From: Kineothrix sp. MSJ-39
Lineage (GTDB): Bacteria; Bacillota; Clostridia; Lachnospirales; Lachnospiraceae
Reading direction: 5' to 3'
Length of the DNA: 64,000 bases
NCBI RefSeq assembly: GCF_018917935.1
Contig: NZ_JAHLPN010000001.1
Location: forward strand, 299,231 to 363,230
The translations under genes and the position numbers were made by a program. Shown in pieces: positions 54,534-63,133 of the stretch (its first letter is position 1; the number at the start of each line of letters is the position of its first letter). The notes beneath the pieces are model-generated. The model searched no databases, had not been told where the DNA came from, and saw only the letters and a list, made by a program, of their open reading frames with translations.

Positions 54534-56949
54534 AAAGAAAAAACAAGAACAGACAGAACCCGCCTATCCGTACGGATTTTCCATGGATGCCCCTGCGACA
54601 TCCTGCTCCGGGCGTGCATTTGTCTGTGCCATGAAAGGCCTTTTGATCTTTGCCGCCTCCTATGGTGCGATCGGTGCAGTCATTTCAAGCTTTTCGCTCC
54701 CCTGCTATCCGGTAGCGGTTTTTGTCTGCTTTCTGCTTTTTTCCATGCTGCTTGCTTTCCTGCATTACAGCCGGTTTATCTTTAATCTGTTTTATCCGGT
54801 CATTTTTCTCATCTTTTCCTACTCCATTTTTACCTACCGCTATCAGGTAAACAGTGGATACCAGGCATTCATGGCGATCTTACAGGAAGCCTACAGCGAT
54901 TACTTTGATCTGTCTATCCTGCGTGAAGCAAAGGAATATTACGCAGACCGTACCCTGACGATCACCTTTGCCGCTGTTTTCATCGGTTTTTTCCTGATCG
55001 TCCTTTTAAATATCTGTATTTCCGAATACATGAATCTGTTCTTTGTATTCCTTCTGACATTTCCGATCTTCCAGCTTGGGATCTACATTGACAAAATGCC
55101 GGCATTACCGTATTTTGTGCTGCTTTTATTTTCTTATTTTATGATCTTTCTCCTGAAACAGAGCAGACATTTCAAACTGCCCTACCGGGATAAAAAATGG
55201 ACAGAATTTGCCGCGCGGCAAAAGGGAAAACAGCTTACATTCCGCTACCATGCAAGCGGCAGACTGTTTTTCCAGTTATCTGTACTGCTGTTTGCCTTTA
55301 CCTGTCTGGCAGGACTTTTCTGTATTCCGTTCCTTTCCGCCTCCGGTACGAAAAGCACCAGCAAGCTGCGCGCCGGCGCAGATGCTTCCGTCAAGATCCT
55401 GACCCAGAGCGGTATCGGCGGTTTTTTCGACCGTTACAGTGCCACAGGTGGAATCAGCGAAGGAAAACTGGGCGGTGTCAGCAGTGTCCGCCCGGATTAT
55501 GAAACAGATCTGACGATCACCTTCGTGCCATTCTCTTACGAGACACTTTATCTGCGGGCTTATGTCGGCGAAACCTATACCGGTTCTTCCTGGGAAGCTC
55601 CCTCCTTTGACAGACGCATTTTTGAGCGGGCTTTCGGAGACCATCTGGACGACTATGAGGAATACACTGCCTTTCTGGAAGCACGCAGGCTCCAGCATTA
55701 TACAAACACGACCAAAAATGCCGGTATTTACGGCAAAATGCAGATTGAAAATGTCGATGCAAACCCGAACTGTCTGTATCTGCCTTATTATACGATCAAC
55801 AATCTGTCCGTCCCATATCAGACAACGAACAGTATCGTACGCGGACAGCTTGCCAAAGGTTCTTCCATGACACTGTCCTACTATCCGCTCCTGCACAATT
55901 ACTGGAACATTCCCGCACAGCCGGATGCGCTGCTAGGTGACCTTTCCGGTACAGATACACTTGCTTCTTATATCGAGTATTATGATACTTTCTGTCTGGA
56001 TCATTACCTGGACTATCCGGATGATCTGCAGGACTACTTTGCGCAGCTCAGAAAAGAGATCGGGCAGGGCGAATCGCTGCCAAAGCAGATCGAACTCGTT
56101 CAGAATTATCTGGCAGACAACTACAGCTACAGCATGACGCCCGGCAGCACGCCGGCTCGGAAAGATTTCGTCTCATACTTCCTGCAGGAGCAGAAGGAAG
56201 GCTATTGTGCCCACTTTGCTTCTGCCGCTACGCTACTTCTGCGCTCTTACGGTATTCCTGCCAGATATGTGGAGGGCTACGCCGTTTCTGTTTCTGATGT
56301 ATCGGAAGGTTCTACTTTACAGGACGAAACTACTTCTGACTGGTTTACCGGCAAAAATCCGATCGGAGATACCGGTGTTGTTTCCGTGAATGTAACAGAT
56401 GCGGATGCCCACGCCTGGGTAGAAGTCTACCAGAAAGGGATCGGATGGGTTCCCTATGAATTTACACCGGCTTCTTCCGGCTCTGAAGAGGAGGACTCCT
56501 CCACCCTGTATTCCGACTTCTGGTCACTCTTTGCAGGTATTTTCTCGCCGAACCAGACGGCCGGTCTGCAGCAAAACGGACAGACAACCGGAAGCTCCAA
56601 TGACAGTATCACAGCCAGACTGAAAAACAGCTCTTATCTGATGCCGCTCTTTGCCTTTGCCGTGCTCATCCTGCTGCTGTTACTCATTTTCATTCCGGGC
56701 AGAATGCTGTATCTCCATTACATGGCATATTGCAAATACCAAAAGGGTGATTATAAGCCGCTTTTGCTGTTGCATTACCACAGGATCTGCAGACTGCTTT
56801 CCGCACAGGGAAAAGAAACCGCCGGATTTCTCCCGGGGGATATGCAGGGACTGTTGGAAAAATGCTGTTTCTCCCAATATGGGATCACAAAAAAAGAAGC
56901 AGACGAGCTGCTTCTCTTCTTAAAACAATATAAACGAAATCACAGGTAA
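54520..56949 (+). CDS. Membrane transglutaminase-like protein
   Basis: The ATG at 54520, behind AAAGGAG, gives 809 residues; the frame remains open further upstream within the DUF58 gene. Five to six membrane segments fill residues 30-240, and a large external region contains the transglutaminase core with Cys in EGYCAHFASA, His in DAHAWVEVY and the following Asp/Asn position. A last membrane helix near residue 705 and a short cytoplasmic tail close the protein. The catalytic triad looks complete, so a protease or transglutaminase-like activity outside the cell is likely. It is the final gene of the MoxR-DUF58-transglutaminase operon. Confidence 0.92.
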   Translation: MLFRKKKKQEQTEPAYPYGFSMDAPATSCSGRAFVCAMKGLLIFAASYGAIGAVISSFSLPCYPVAVFVCFLLFSMLLAFLHYSRFIFNLFYPVIFLIFSYSIFTYRYQVNSGYQAFMAILQEAYSDYFDLSILREAKEYYADRTLTITFAAVFIGFFLIVLLNICISEYMNLFFVFLLTFPIFQLGIYIDKMPALPYFVLLLFSYFMIFLLKQSRHFKLPYRDKKWTEFAARQKGKQLTFRYHASGRLFFQLSVLLFAFTCLAGLFCIPFLSASGTKSTSKLRAGADASVKILTQSGIGGFFDRYSATGGISEGKLGGVSSVRPDYETDLTITFVPFSYETLYLRAYVGETYTGSSWEAPSFDRRIFERAFGDHLDDYEEYTAFLEARRLQHYTNTTKNAGIYGKMQIENVDANPNCLYLPYYTINNLSVPYQTTNSIVRGQLAKGSSMTLSYYPLLHNYWNIPAQPDALLGDLSGTDTLASYIEYYDTFCLDHYLDYPDDLQDYFAQLRKEIGQGESLPKQIELVQNYLADNYSYSMTPGSTPARKDFVSYFLQEQKEGYCAHFASAATLLLRSYGIPARYVEGYAVSVSDVSEGSTLQDETTSDWFTGKNPIGDTGVVSVNVTDADAHAWVEVYQKGIGWVPYEFTPASSGSEEEDSSTLYSDFWSLFAGIFSPNQTAGLQQNGQTTGSSNDSITARLKNSSYLMPLFAFAVLILLLLLIFIPGRMLYLHYMAYCKYQKGDYKPLLLLHYHRICRLLSAQGKETAGFLPGDMQGLLEKCCFSQYGITKKEADELLLFLKQYKRNHR

Positions 56950-56953
56950 TCTA

Positions 56954-57892
56954 TCAGGCATGAAGCCGATGGATCAGTCTGAATACAATATCACCTTCAT
57001 TGACCAGCGGATCCTTGTGTGCAAAAAAGACGATTCCATCTGTTGTCGCATGGATCTCGCTGATCACATCTCCTAAGAAAGGATCAACGATCTCTCCCAT
57101 CAACTGATTATAGCGCACTTCTTCCCCCGCTTTCACACGGGAACGGAAAATACCGCCGCATGATGCATCTACATTACTCAGATTTTCCTCATAGATCACA
57201 TGGGAAATGTAACCGCTGTGTCCTTCGTACTTGATGATTCCCATCCGCATCAAAAACCGCAGTACAGAAGCAACCGCCTGTCTCGCACTTGTCTCATCGA
57301 TCTCATCATTTTTGTTGGTATAAACGGAAAACGCCGCCGTCATTTCATTCTGCCAGTTGTAATTCAAAGTCTTTGTATCGATCGGTCTCGGTTTTCTGAC
57401 TACGACATAAGGCATACCAAACAGATTGGCAAGTGATGCGTTCTGGTAGCCTGTTTCCATCATTCTGACATGTGGAACAAATTCCCCCGTCATATAAAAA
57501 GATGCAAACTGGATTCCATAAGAATAATCCCGGATCGCACTCAGTACACCTGCAGCGATCCGCTCTGTCGTATCGCCGTAGTCCATGCCCGGGAATTTCC
57601 GGTTGATATCGGTATTATCTACCGGCCAGAACCGTTTGCCGATATTCATGCCATAATAATTGACACAGGGAATGACCATAATGCCTTTATTATTATTGAT
57701 GCAGCCATTGTGCTCCAGCTCCCGCAGCGCGTGCACGAGCTGGGAACAGATATATAGCTGCTGTATTTCATTTCCACGGATCGGGCCTAAAATACAGGCC
57801 GTTTTTTCTCCTTTTTTTCCAAAATGATAGCCCCGCACCTGTAACTTTTCCCGATAAGGTGCTTCCATGGAATATATGATCTCCTCTACCAT
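56954..57892 (-). CDS. Aspartoacylase-like (M14) protein lacking zinc ligands
   Basis: This 312-residue protein is homologous to its upstream neighbour and to the succinylglutamate desuccinylase/aspartoacylase family, but the metal motif HGDE is replaced by RGNE (GPIRGNEIQQ) and the second motif DVHASD reads QFASFY. It should not bind zinc in the usual way and is probably a regulatory or binding pseudo-enzyme. The C-terminal beta-rich domain (GEIVDPFLGDVISEI) is retained. It overlaps the active-looking paralogue by 7 nt and is last in a four-gene operon. Confidence 0.82.
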   Translation of the reverse strand: MVEEIIYSMEAPYREKLQVRGYHFGKKGEKTACILGPIRGNEIQQLYICSQLVHALRELEHNGCINNNKGIMVIPCVNYYGMNIGKRFWPVDNTDINRKFPGMDYGDTTERIAAGVLSAIRDYSYGIQFASFYMTGEFVPHVRMMETGYQNASLANLFGMPYVVVRKPRPIDTKTLNYNWQNEMTAAFSVYTNKNDEIDETSARQAVASVLRFLMRMGIIKYEGHSGYISHVIYEENLSNVDASCGGIFRSRVKAGEEVRYNQLMGEIVDPFLGDVISEIHATTDGIVFFAHKDPLVNEGDIVFRLIHRLHA

Positions 57893-58830
57893 CCGTTTCT
57901 CTCCTCTGCTAAAACTCTCGCGATCAGCGCGCCTTCATAAACAAGCGGATATTCCCGCAGGGTAAACAAAATTCCGCTTCTCTTTGCCTGTATGATCTCA
58001 AGTACATCTCCGGACAAGGTACTGATGATCTTGCCGATCATATCCCCCGCTGATACAAGCTGTCCGTTTTCCATATCCGGCAGGAAAATACCTGTGGACT
58101 GTGCCCTGAAAAAGTCGATCCCGTAATCTCTTGTCAACTTGGCATTCCGGATCTCTCCGACAGGTCCCGACCAGATTCCGATCTCATGCATCAGATTAAA
58201 GATGCCTTCCGTGATCTGATCACCGAAGCTTCTTGTCACACGGTTTCCCAGCCCCATTTCCACCAAAAGAGCCGGAACACCGATCGCATTCAGACTGTTT
58301 GTCAGCGTCGCTTCATGCGCCGCGGCAGATGCATTGATCCAGATCAGATCCGCATTTAACAGGCGCGAAAAATCAACCAGATCCTTGCCATGCTCCTCAC
58401 TGATCCGCACCTGTGGCATTTCCTTGACAAAAGTATCCGAAGCATGGACATCCACACAGATATCGGAACCTTTGATATCTTCAATGATCCGTGCTGCCAG
58501 CTTGTCCATCATCGTTCCCGTTGCTTCTCCCGGAAACATACGGTTCATATCCATATTCAGTTTGGGGATCATACGACCGCCCGAATCCACACCAAGCGGA
58601 TTTAATGCCGGATAAACATCCACGATCCCGTTTAAATTTTCCGGATGCTCCTGGATCCGCCGGATGATCTCATAGCAGACATACTGCCCTTCCAGCTCAT
58701 CTCCGTGGATTCCGGAAACAATACTGATCCTGCCGATATTCGGATTTCCCGCACCGGGCATCAGTCTCTTCTTTTGTATCTTAAGCGTCTCACCTACCGC
58801 AAGCTGATACGCCACTACTGTTTCAATCAT
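57886..58830 (-). CDS. Aspartoacylase/succinylglutamate desuccinylase-like (M14) enzyme
   Basis: This 314-residue protein has the zinc motif HGDELEGQ near residue 41 with His and Glu ligands, a second His in VDVHASDT near 128, and a probable catalytic Glu in VEMGLGNR near 193. A beta-barrel domain follows. It should hydrolyse N-acyl amino acids or related amides; the substrate is unknown. It overlaps the TetR gene by 8 nt and the paralogue by 7 nt, implying fixed co-expression of the pair. Confidence 0.88.
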   Translation of the reverse strand: MIETVVAYQLAVGETLKIQKKRLMPGAGNPNIGRISIVSGIHGDELEGQYVCYEIIRRIQEHPENLNGIVDVYPALNPLGVDSGGRMIPKLNMDMNRMFPGEATGTMMDKLAARIIEDIKGSDICVDVHASDTFVKEMPQVRISEEHGKDLVDFSRLLNADLIWINASAAAHEATLTNSLNAIGVPALLVEMGLGNRVTRSFGDQITEGIFNLMHEIGIWSGPVGEIRNAKLTRDYGIDFFRAQSTGIFLPDMENGQLVSAGDMIGKIISTLSGDVLEIIQAKRSGILFTLREYPLVYEGALIARVLAEERNGW

Positions 58831-59404
58831 ATGCCAGACCTTTCAACCAATAATATATTTCACGGTTTACCGTTTCTTCCGTAATACCGATTGTCTCCGC
58901 ACTTACCTTCAGTCCCTCCAGCACATACATCATATTCCTTGCTGCACCCAGAGGATCCTCACAGACGAAATCACCCTCTTCGACGGCGTCTTTGATCAGT
59001 TTTTCCACGATCTTGACCGACATGACAAACTGCTTGCGCATCGGATTTTCCTTCCGCGGGATCTCATTGCCAAAATAAAATTCATAATTTGCCCGCTTCA
59101 GGCTGCCTGTCCTTTTCAGGATCTCCTTTTTCTGCTCCTGTAAAAAAAGTGCCAGGATGTCCGCACTGGAAGTTGCCTTGGAAAGCGCCGGCTCCAGCTC
59201 ATCATCACTCTCTTCTTTTTCCTTTTCAAGCACTGCCAGAAAAAGAGCTTTGATACTGTCAAAATACAGATACAAACCTCCCCGGCTGATCTCACAGGCT
59301 TCCACGATATCCTTCATCGTCACTGTCAGATATCCTTTCTGTGAAAAAACTTCTCTTGCTTTTTCTATGATATAATTCCGTTTCTGTACTGACTTTTCGC
59401 TCAT
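58823..59404 (-). CDS. TetR family transcriptional regulator
   Basis: This 193-residue protein has the TetR HTH (REVFSQKGYLTVTMKDIVEACEISRGGLYLYF in residues 14-46) and a helical ligand-binding C-terminal domain. It has a four-base ATGA overlap with the upstream hypothetical gene and an 8-nt overlap with the M14 gene, so it probably regulates its own operon. The ligand may be the substrate or product of the M14 enzyme, which is an inference. Confidence 0.93.
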   Translation of the reverse strand: MSEKSVQKRNYIIEKAREVFSQKGYLTVTMKDIVEACEISRGGLYLYFDSIKALFLAVLEKEKEESDDELEPALSKATSSADILALFLQEQKKEILKRTGSLKRANYEFYFGNEIPRKENPMRKQFVMSVKIVEKLIKDAVEEGDFVCEDPLGAARNMMYVLEGLKVSAETIGITEETVNREIYYWLKGLAYD

Positions 59405-59871
59405 AGATCTCCCCCCGCATTTTCCAGTGGAACATCCCAGAATTCAATGATGCTCTTTGCCTTCAGAAGCGCTCTGTAGAAAATCTGGTGCTCCACACCT
59501 TCCGTCCATAAACAGGCCTTTGTCATACCTCCAAGCGTATACTTTGATAAAATGCCGCCAAGTACATCCATCGACATGATATCCGCCTTCTCGATCTGCG
59601 CAAGCTCATCCTTATAATCACGGATCCGGTAACGCGAATAAATATAGCGGTAATTCTGATCCATAAATACGGTTGAACCAAGTTCATTTAAAAAAGCAAG
59701 CAGTGTTCCGTCATAAACCGGAAATGCCAGCGTCTTTTTATTGTCTTCCGCTTCGTAGCTTTTAGTGACATCTGCGCCACTCTTATCTGCCAGCCATGAC
59801 AGATATGGCAGAAGCCGCTCTACATCAGGCTTGTACATTGCCACGATCTCATCTCTCCCCATTTTTTCCAT
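59401..59871 (-). CDS. Hypothetical protein heading the TetR-M14 operon
   Basis: The ATG at 59871, 7 nt after GGGAGG, gives 156 residues. The protein is soluble and mixed alpha/beta (KTLAFPVYDGTLLAFLNEL, YIYSRYRIRDYKDELAQIEK) with no membrane segment or Cys motif. I do not recognise it. It is transcribed divergently from the large protein at 60015 and first in the operon with TetR and the two M14 proteins. Confidence 0.7.
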   Translation of the reverse strand: MEKMGRDEIVAMYKPDVERLLPYLSWLADKSGADVTKSYEAEDNKKTLAFPVYDGTLLAFLNELGSTVFMDQNYRYIYSRYRIRDYKDELAQIEKADIMSMDVLGGILSKYTLGGMTKACLWTEGVEHQIFYRALLKAKSIIEFWDVPLENAGGDL

Positions 59872-59957
59872 TCCAATACCTCCCAAAAATGACACAACAA
59901 TCAGTTTTATTTATTTTACCACAAAATCGAAAAAAGTACACCCTGATCCGCAAAGTA

Positions 59958-59966
59958 TGCTATACT
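59958..59966 (+). promoter_or_regulatory. Extended -10 promoter for the 60015 gene
   Basis: TGCTATACT forms a TGn-extended -10 box about 48 nt upstream of the ATG at 60015. No convincing -35 box is present. Confidence 0.6.
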
Positions 59967-60014
59967 GTTTTTACCATGAAATTATGGAATTTTACAGAAA
60001 AGACAGGATAAGTT

Positions 60015-62294
60015 ATGGCAGAAATTCAAATAAAAAAAGATACGATCATCTATCATAAGGATACACCCGTCCGTGCAGTCGGTATATTGATCGAAGGGAA
60101 GGTCACCATGAAACTCGCACACGGCGAGATCACATTAGAAGCAGGGGACGGTATCGGGTTTCTGGATCTGTTCCAGCTGACCCATTCCTGCGACTATATC
60201 GCGCAAACTGACGTTGTTGTCGATTCCTATCCATACCGCAGCGAAGAATCCTGCCAGCAGTTATTTGATCAGGATTCTACCCTTGCGCCCACTTTTATCT
60301 GGGCGGCTTTAAAGCAGTTCTTCCATGTGGAAGAGCTCTATTCCCTGACCAAATACCGTTGCAACGCATTATATACCGCTTTAATGGAATTTTACCGGGA
60401 TTATACCAAGTTCAGCAAACAATATGCACTTCCGACCAAGCATCTGCCAGGTCTTGAGAATGTACAGCCACTGGCACTCGGCAATACGCCTTATGCCTTT
60501 TTGTCCCGTTATTATAAAGATATGGAAAATATCTGCCTGAGCGAATCGCTTGCTCCGCTGTTTGAAAGACGCGGCTTTGTGATCGGTTTTCTGCTGCGTG
60601 TCAGCCAGGATCTGCATCTGTACCTGTCAAGCTATGAGGAAATGTACGACTATATTTCCGAGCTTTCCGTCCTTTTGATCAACGAAGACCATCTGGACTT
60701 TGTCGATCTGTATACGACGATCCTTGTCACAGCCAGCCATCGCAGACAGGATATCCTGCCGATCAATGCTGCCATCAGCCGTATGTTCATCCGCGCAAAG
60801 GGTGTCAGTTCCATTGACATGGCGCTTTACAAGGAACGCTTGTCCGAATATCAGGAGCTGACGAAGGCACTGTCCCATATGCAGCAGATCAATGAAAACG
60901 ATCAGGAAGCCCACGAAAAACTGGTTCTTTCCCAACTGAAAAATGCTGCGCTCCAGATCCTCGGTTATGCGCAGATGTCCGAAGAATTTTCTGCTGACTT
61001 TATGAAGGACCTGAACGCCTATAAAGCAGTGACCGATAAAAATGCCGCTTCCGATGAACTGAACCAGCTGCGCAGCAGACTCTGCACAGCATTTTATGAA
61101 CTGTATACCCAGGCATTTTTTATCTCCCGCACAAAAGACATCCCTGTCATTATGAAGATGTTCTTTTATTTCGGCTTTATTGATGAAGAACTGTGCGGAC
61201 AGGAAAATGCCATTTATCTCTACGATCTCGGCTCCACCTATGGCAATCGGGAAGGCACACAGGTCTATCCGTTCTATGATTATCTGGTGCTGATCTTAAA
61301 CGGCGAAAAACAGCCGCACAAAAATGAATTTGATCAGGATTACGATGCCTACCTACAGACGATGCTGCGTGACAATTCCATCACACAGGCAGAATTTGAT
61401 ACGCTCTCTTCTGATAAGAGACAAAAGGTACAGTTTGAGCTGCGGCAATTACTGCCTGCAGGTGGCAAGGTCACTTATGGCAGACCTGCACTGTTCTGCC
61501 CACTCCTTTCCGAGCACGACTTCCTGCGTCCGGCAGAAAACTGCTGCCTGACCTTCCATGCGATCAAAGAAGCCTTGCAGAGTGTGCTTGCAGTTGATTT
61601 CAGCGCCTATTACAGAGATTATATTTATACTTCCCCGCTTCTTGCCACAACGCATGAAGTATTGCAGCAGGAAATCCTGCCCGATATTATCTTAATGCCG
61701 AATATCGGTACAAGAGGCATCCTTTGGCAGGAAATCGAGGGACATAACAGACAGACACCTGCCAGCATGCTGCTTCCGGCGATCTGCCTGTCCGACCTCC
61801 ATCTGATGATGCTCCGCCTGACCGGTGAATTCCGCTGGGAAATGTGTAAACGCGTACAGGGCGCACGCTGGAACGATGTTACCGACCATTCCTTAACGAG
61901 TGAATTTTTCGATTATTTACAGTTTTACAAGAAAAACAGGGATCTTTCCGCTGATGCCAAGGAAAAATGCCATATGCAGCTTCAGAAGGCAAAGAACCGC
62001 TTTAAAGACGCTTTCATTATGGATTACATGGCATGGGTTCTCTATGAATCCGCCGGTTCTCCGCGTCTGAACAAGGTAACAAGACAGATCCTGTCCCGCT
62101 ACTGTCCGTTCCCGAAGGAATACCGTGAGAAGCTGAAAACCAATCCTTTATATACCAGCTTATTTGAGCGCTATGAAAACAATAAAAAGAAGGAGCTGAC
62201 GCGTATGAATAGTGTAGCCTTCCGTGCACAGCGCAACAACCACGGTCAGACACCGGAACCGCTGCTGGCACAGATCGAATATTTAGAGAAGTAA
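60015..62294 (+). CDS. Large protein with cyclic-nucleotide-binding-like N-terminus
   Basis: This 759-residue soluble protein begins with about 115 residues that look like a cNMP-binding/cupin beta roll (DTPVRAVGILIEGKVTMKL, then LEAGDGIGFLDLF). The canonical phosphate-binding cassette is not obvious. The remaining 640 residues are mainly helical with no catalytic motif I know. There are no membrane segments and no DNA-binding HTH, so it is not a Crp-type regulator. It is followed 20 nt later by vanZ. Similar proteins occur in Lachnospiraceae as uncharacterised cNMP-binding-domain proteins. Function unknown. Confidence 0.75.
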   Translation: MAEIQIKKDTIIYHKDTPVRAVGILIEGKVTMKLAHGEITLEAGDGIGFLDLFQLTHSCDYIAQTDVVVDSYPYRSEESCQQLFDQDSTLAPTFIWAALKQFFHVEELYSLTKYRCNALYTALMEFYRDYTKFSKQYALPTKHLPGLENVQPLALGNTPYAFLSRYYKDMENICLSESLAPLFERRGFVIGFLLRVSQDLHLYLSSYEEMYDYISELSVLLINEDHLDFVDLYTTILVTASHRRQDILPINAAISRMFIRAKGVSSIDMALYKERLSEYQELTKALSHMQQINENDQEAHEKLVLSQLKNAALQILGYAQMSEEFSADFMKDLNAYKAVTDKNAASDELNQLRSRLCTAFYELYTQAFFISRTKDIPVIMKMFFYFGFIDEELCGQENAIYLYDLGSTYGNREGTQVYPFYDYLVLILNGEKQPHKNEFDQDYDAYLQTMLRDNSITQAEFDTLSSDKRQKVQFELRQLLPAGGKVTYGRPALFCPLLSEHDFLRPAENCCLTFHAIKEALQSVLAVDFSAYYRDYIYTSPLLATTHEVLQQEILPDIILMPNIGTRGILWQEIEGHNRQTPASMLLPAICLSDLHLMMLRLTGEFRWEMCKRVQGARWNDVTDHSLTSEFFDYLQFYKKNRDLSADAKEKCHMQLQKAKNRFKDAFIMDYMAWVLYESAGSPRLNKVTRQILSRYCPFPKEYREKLKTNPLYTSLFERYENNKKKELTRMNSVAFRAQRNNHGQTPEPLLAQIEYLEK

Positions 62295-62314
62295 GATAAG
62301 AGGAGTTTTACATT

Positions 62315-62845
62315 ATGAAATATGTCTGGTTGTTTATCAAAACCGTATTGCGGCTTATTTTAAAGCCGCTTTCCTTTGTGCCCGCTATTATCGTCATGTA
62401 CTGCATTTTTAATTTTTCCTCCCAGAACGGGGTATCTTCCGCGCAGCTCAGCTACAAGGTCACCCATAAGCTGGTAGAAACGGTCGATACGGTCGCAGAT
62501 CTGGAACTGAGTGATGCCCAGATCAATGTCTACACGGACAAATATCATTTTTATGTCCGTAAACTGGCACACTTCAGCGAATATTTTCTGTTGGCTGTGA
62601 CAGTATCCTTCCCGCTCTATGTGTATGGCATGCGTGGGATCTGGCTGATGGTGTTTGCAGGCGCCTTCTGTGTGGGCTTCGCCTGCCTCGACGAATACCA
62701 TCAGTCCTTTGTCGCCGGGCGAACGCCCACGAAACGCGACGTCTACATAGACAGCTGCGGCGTCTTTTTAGGGATCATTCTGACACGGATCGTAGGATTT
62801 ATCGGGCGTAAGACGATCTTTGCGCCGCTGGCGAAGAAGAGGTAG
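62315..62845 (+). CDS. VanZ-like membrane protein
   Basis: This 176-residue protein has about four membrane segments and the VanZ motifs FVRKLAHFSEYF (residues 84-95) and CLDEYHQSFVAGRTPTKRDVYIDSCG in residues 128-153. VanZ proteins are linked to teicoplanin tolerance and to membrane lipid handling but have no proven biochemical activity. AGAGGAG precedes the start. It is cotranscribed with the large cNMP-binding-like gene. Confidence 0.92.
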   Translation: MKYVWLFIKTVLRLILKPLSFVPAIIVMYCIFNFSSQNGVSSAQLSYKVTHKLVETVDTVADLELSDAQINVYTDKYHFYVRKLAHFSEYFLLAVTVSFPLYVYGMRGIWLMVFAGAFCVGFACLDEYHQSFVAGRTPTKRDVYIDSCGVFLGIILTRIVGFIGRKTIFAPLAKKR

Positions 62846-62952
62846 GTTTTGGCTGGATAGATATGAAATACAAAACAGGAAACGACTATAAGCGCAATCT
62901 TTAAGAAAAATAATTTGTAGCTATTTCCAGTAGATTTTTTCTGAAAATCGTG

Positions 62953-62958
62953 TATAAT
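62953..62958 (+). promoter_or_regulatory. -10 box of the RNA/toxin unit
   Basis: A consensus TATAAT sits in the non-coding gap after vanZ. A matching -35 box is poor (GTAGAT at about 62930). Transcription would begin near 62965 and run into the structured RNA. Confidence 0.5.
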
Positions 62959-62964
62959 ATATGT

Positions 62965-63106
62965 GAGCAGAGATATGAATGCTGTACTTTCACACTTACT
63001 AATAAGTGTTTTTTGGCTGACGAAGCCACCATTGAAAGGATAATTTGACCGACGAGGTCTCTCTGGTTCTCCAGAGTAGGGTACGGTTAGCGCCGTACCC
63101 TTTTTT
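62965..63106 (+). ncRNA. Structured leader RNA, candidate RNA antitoxin
   Basis: Between the TATAAT box and the terminator, about 140 nt without a reading frame contain several hairpins: ACACTT/AAGTGT (about 62991-63009), GGCT-GACGA-AGCC (63015-63027), GACC-GACGA-GGTC (63047-63059), CTCTGG-TTCT-CCAGAG (63061-63076), and the terminator. The two GACGA-loop hairpins are 32 nt apart and share a TTT just upstream; their stems differ by compensatory changes (GGCT/AGCC versus GACC/GGTC). The order promoter, repeated RNA, terminator, toxin gene is that of type III toxin-antitoxin loci. The RNA identity is inferred, not recognised. Confidence 0.5.
63079..63106 (+). terminator. Strong terminator between the RNA and the toxin gene
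   Basis: GGGTACGG pairs with CCGTACCC around TTAGCG and is followed by TTTTTT. It lies 27 nt upstream of the toxin start codon, so most transcripts should end before the toxin gene. Confidence 0.9.
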
Positions 63107-63133
63107 ATATATAAAACTAAGGAGGTAAGCTTA

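Noticed and set aside
63015..63059. Guanidine-II (mini-ykkC) riboswitch
   Set aside because: The twin hairpins have GACGA five-base loops rather than ACGR tetraloops closed by a GC stem, and the downstream gene is toxin-like, not a guanidine exporter or carboxylase.
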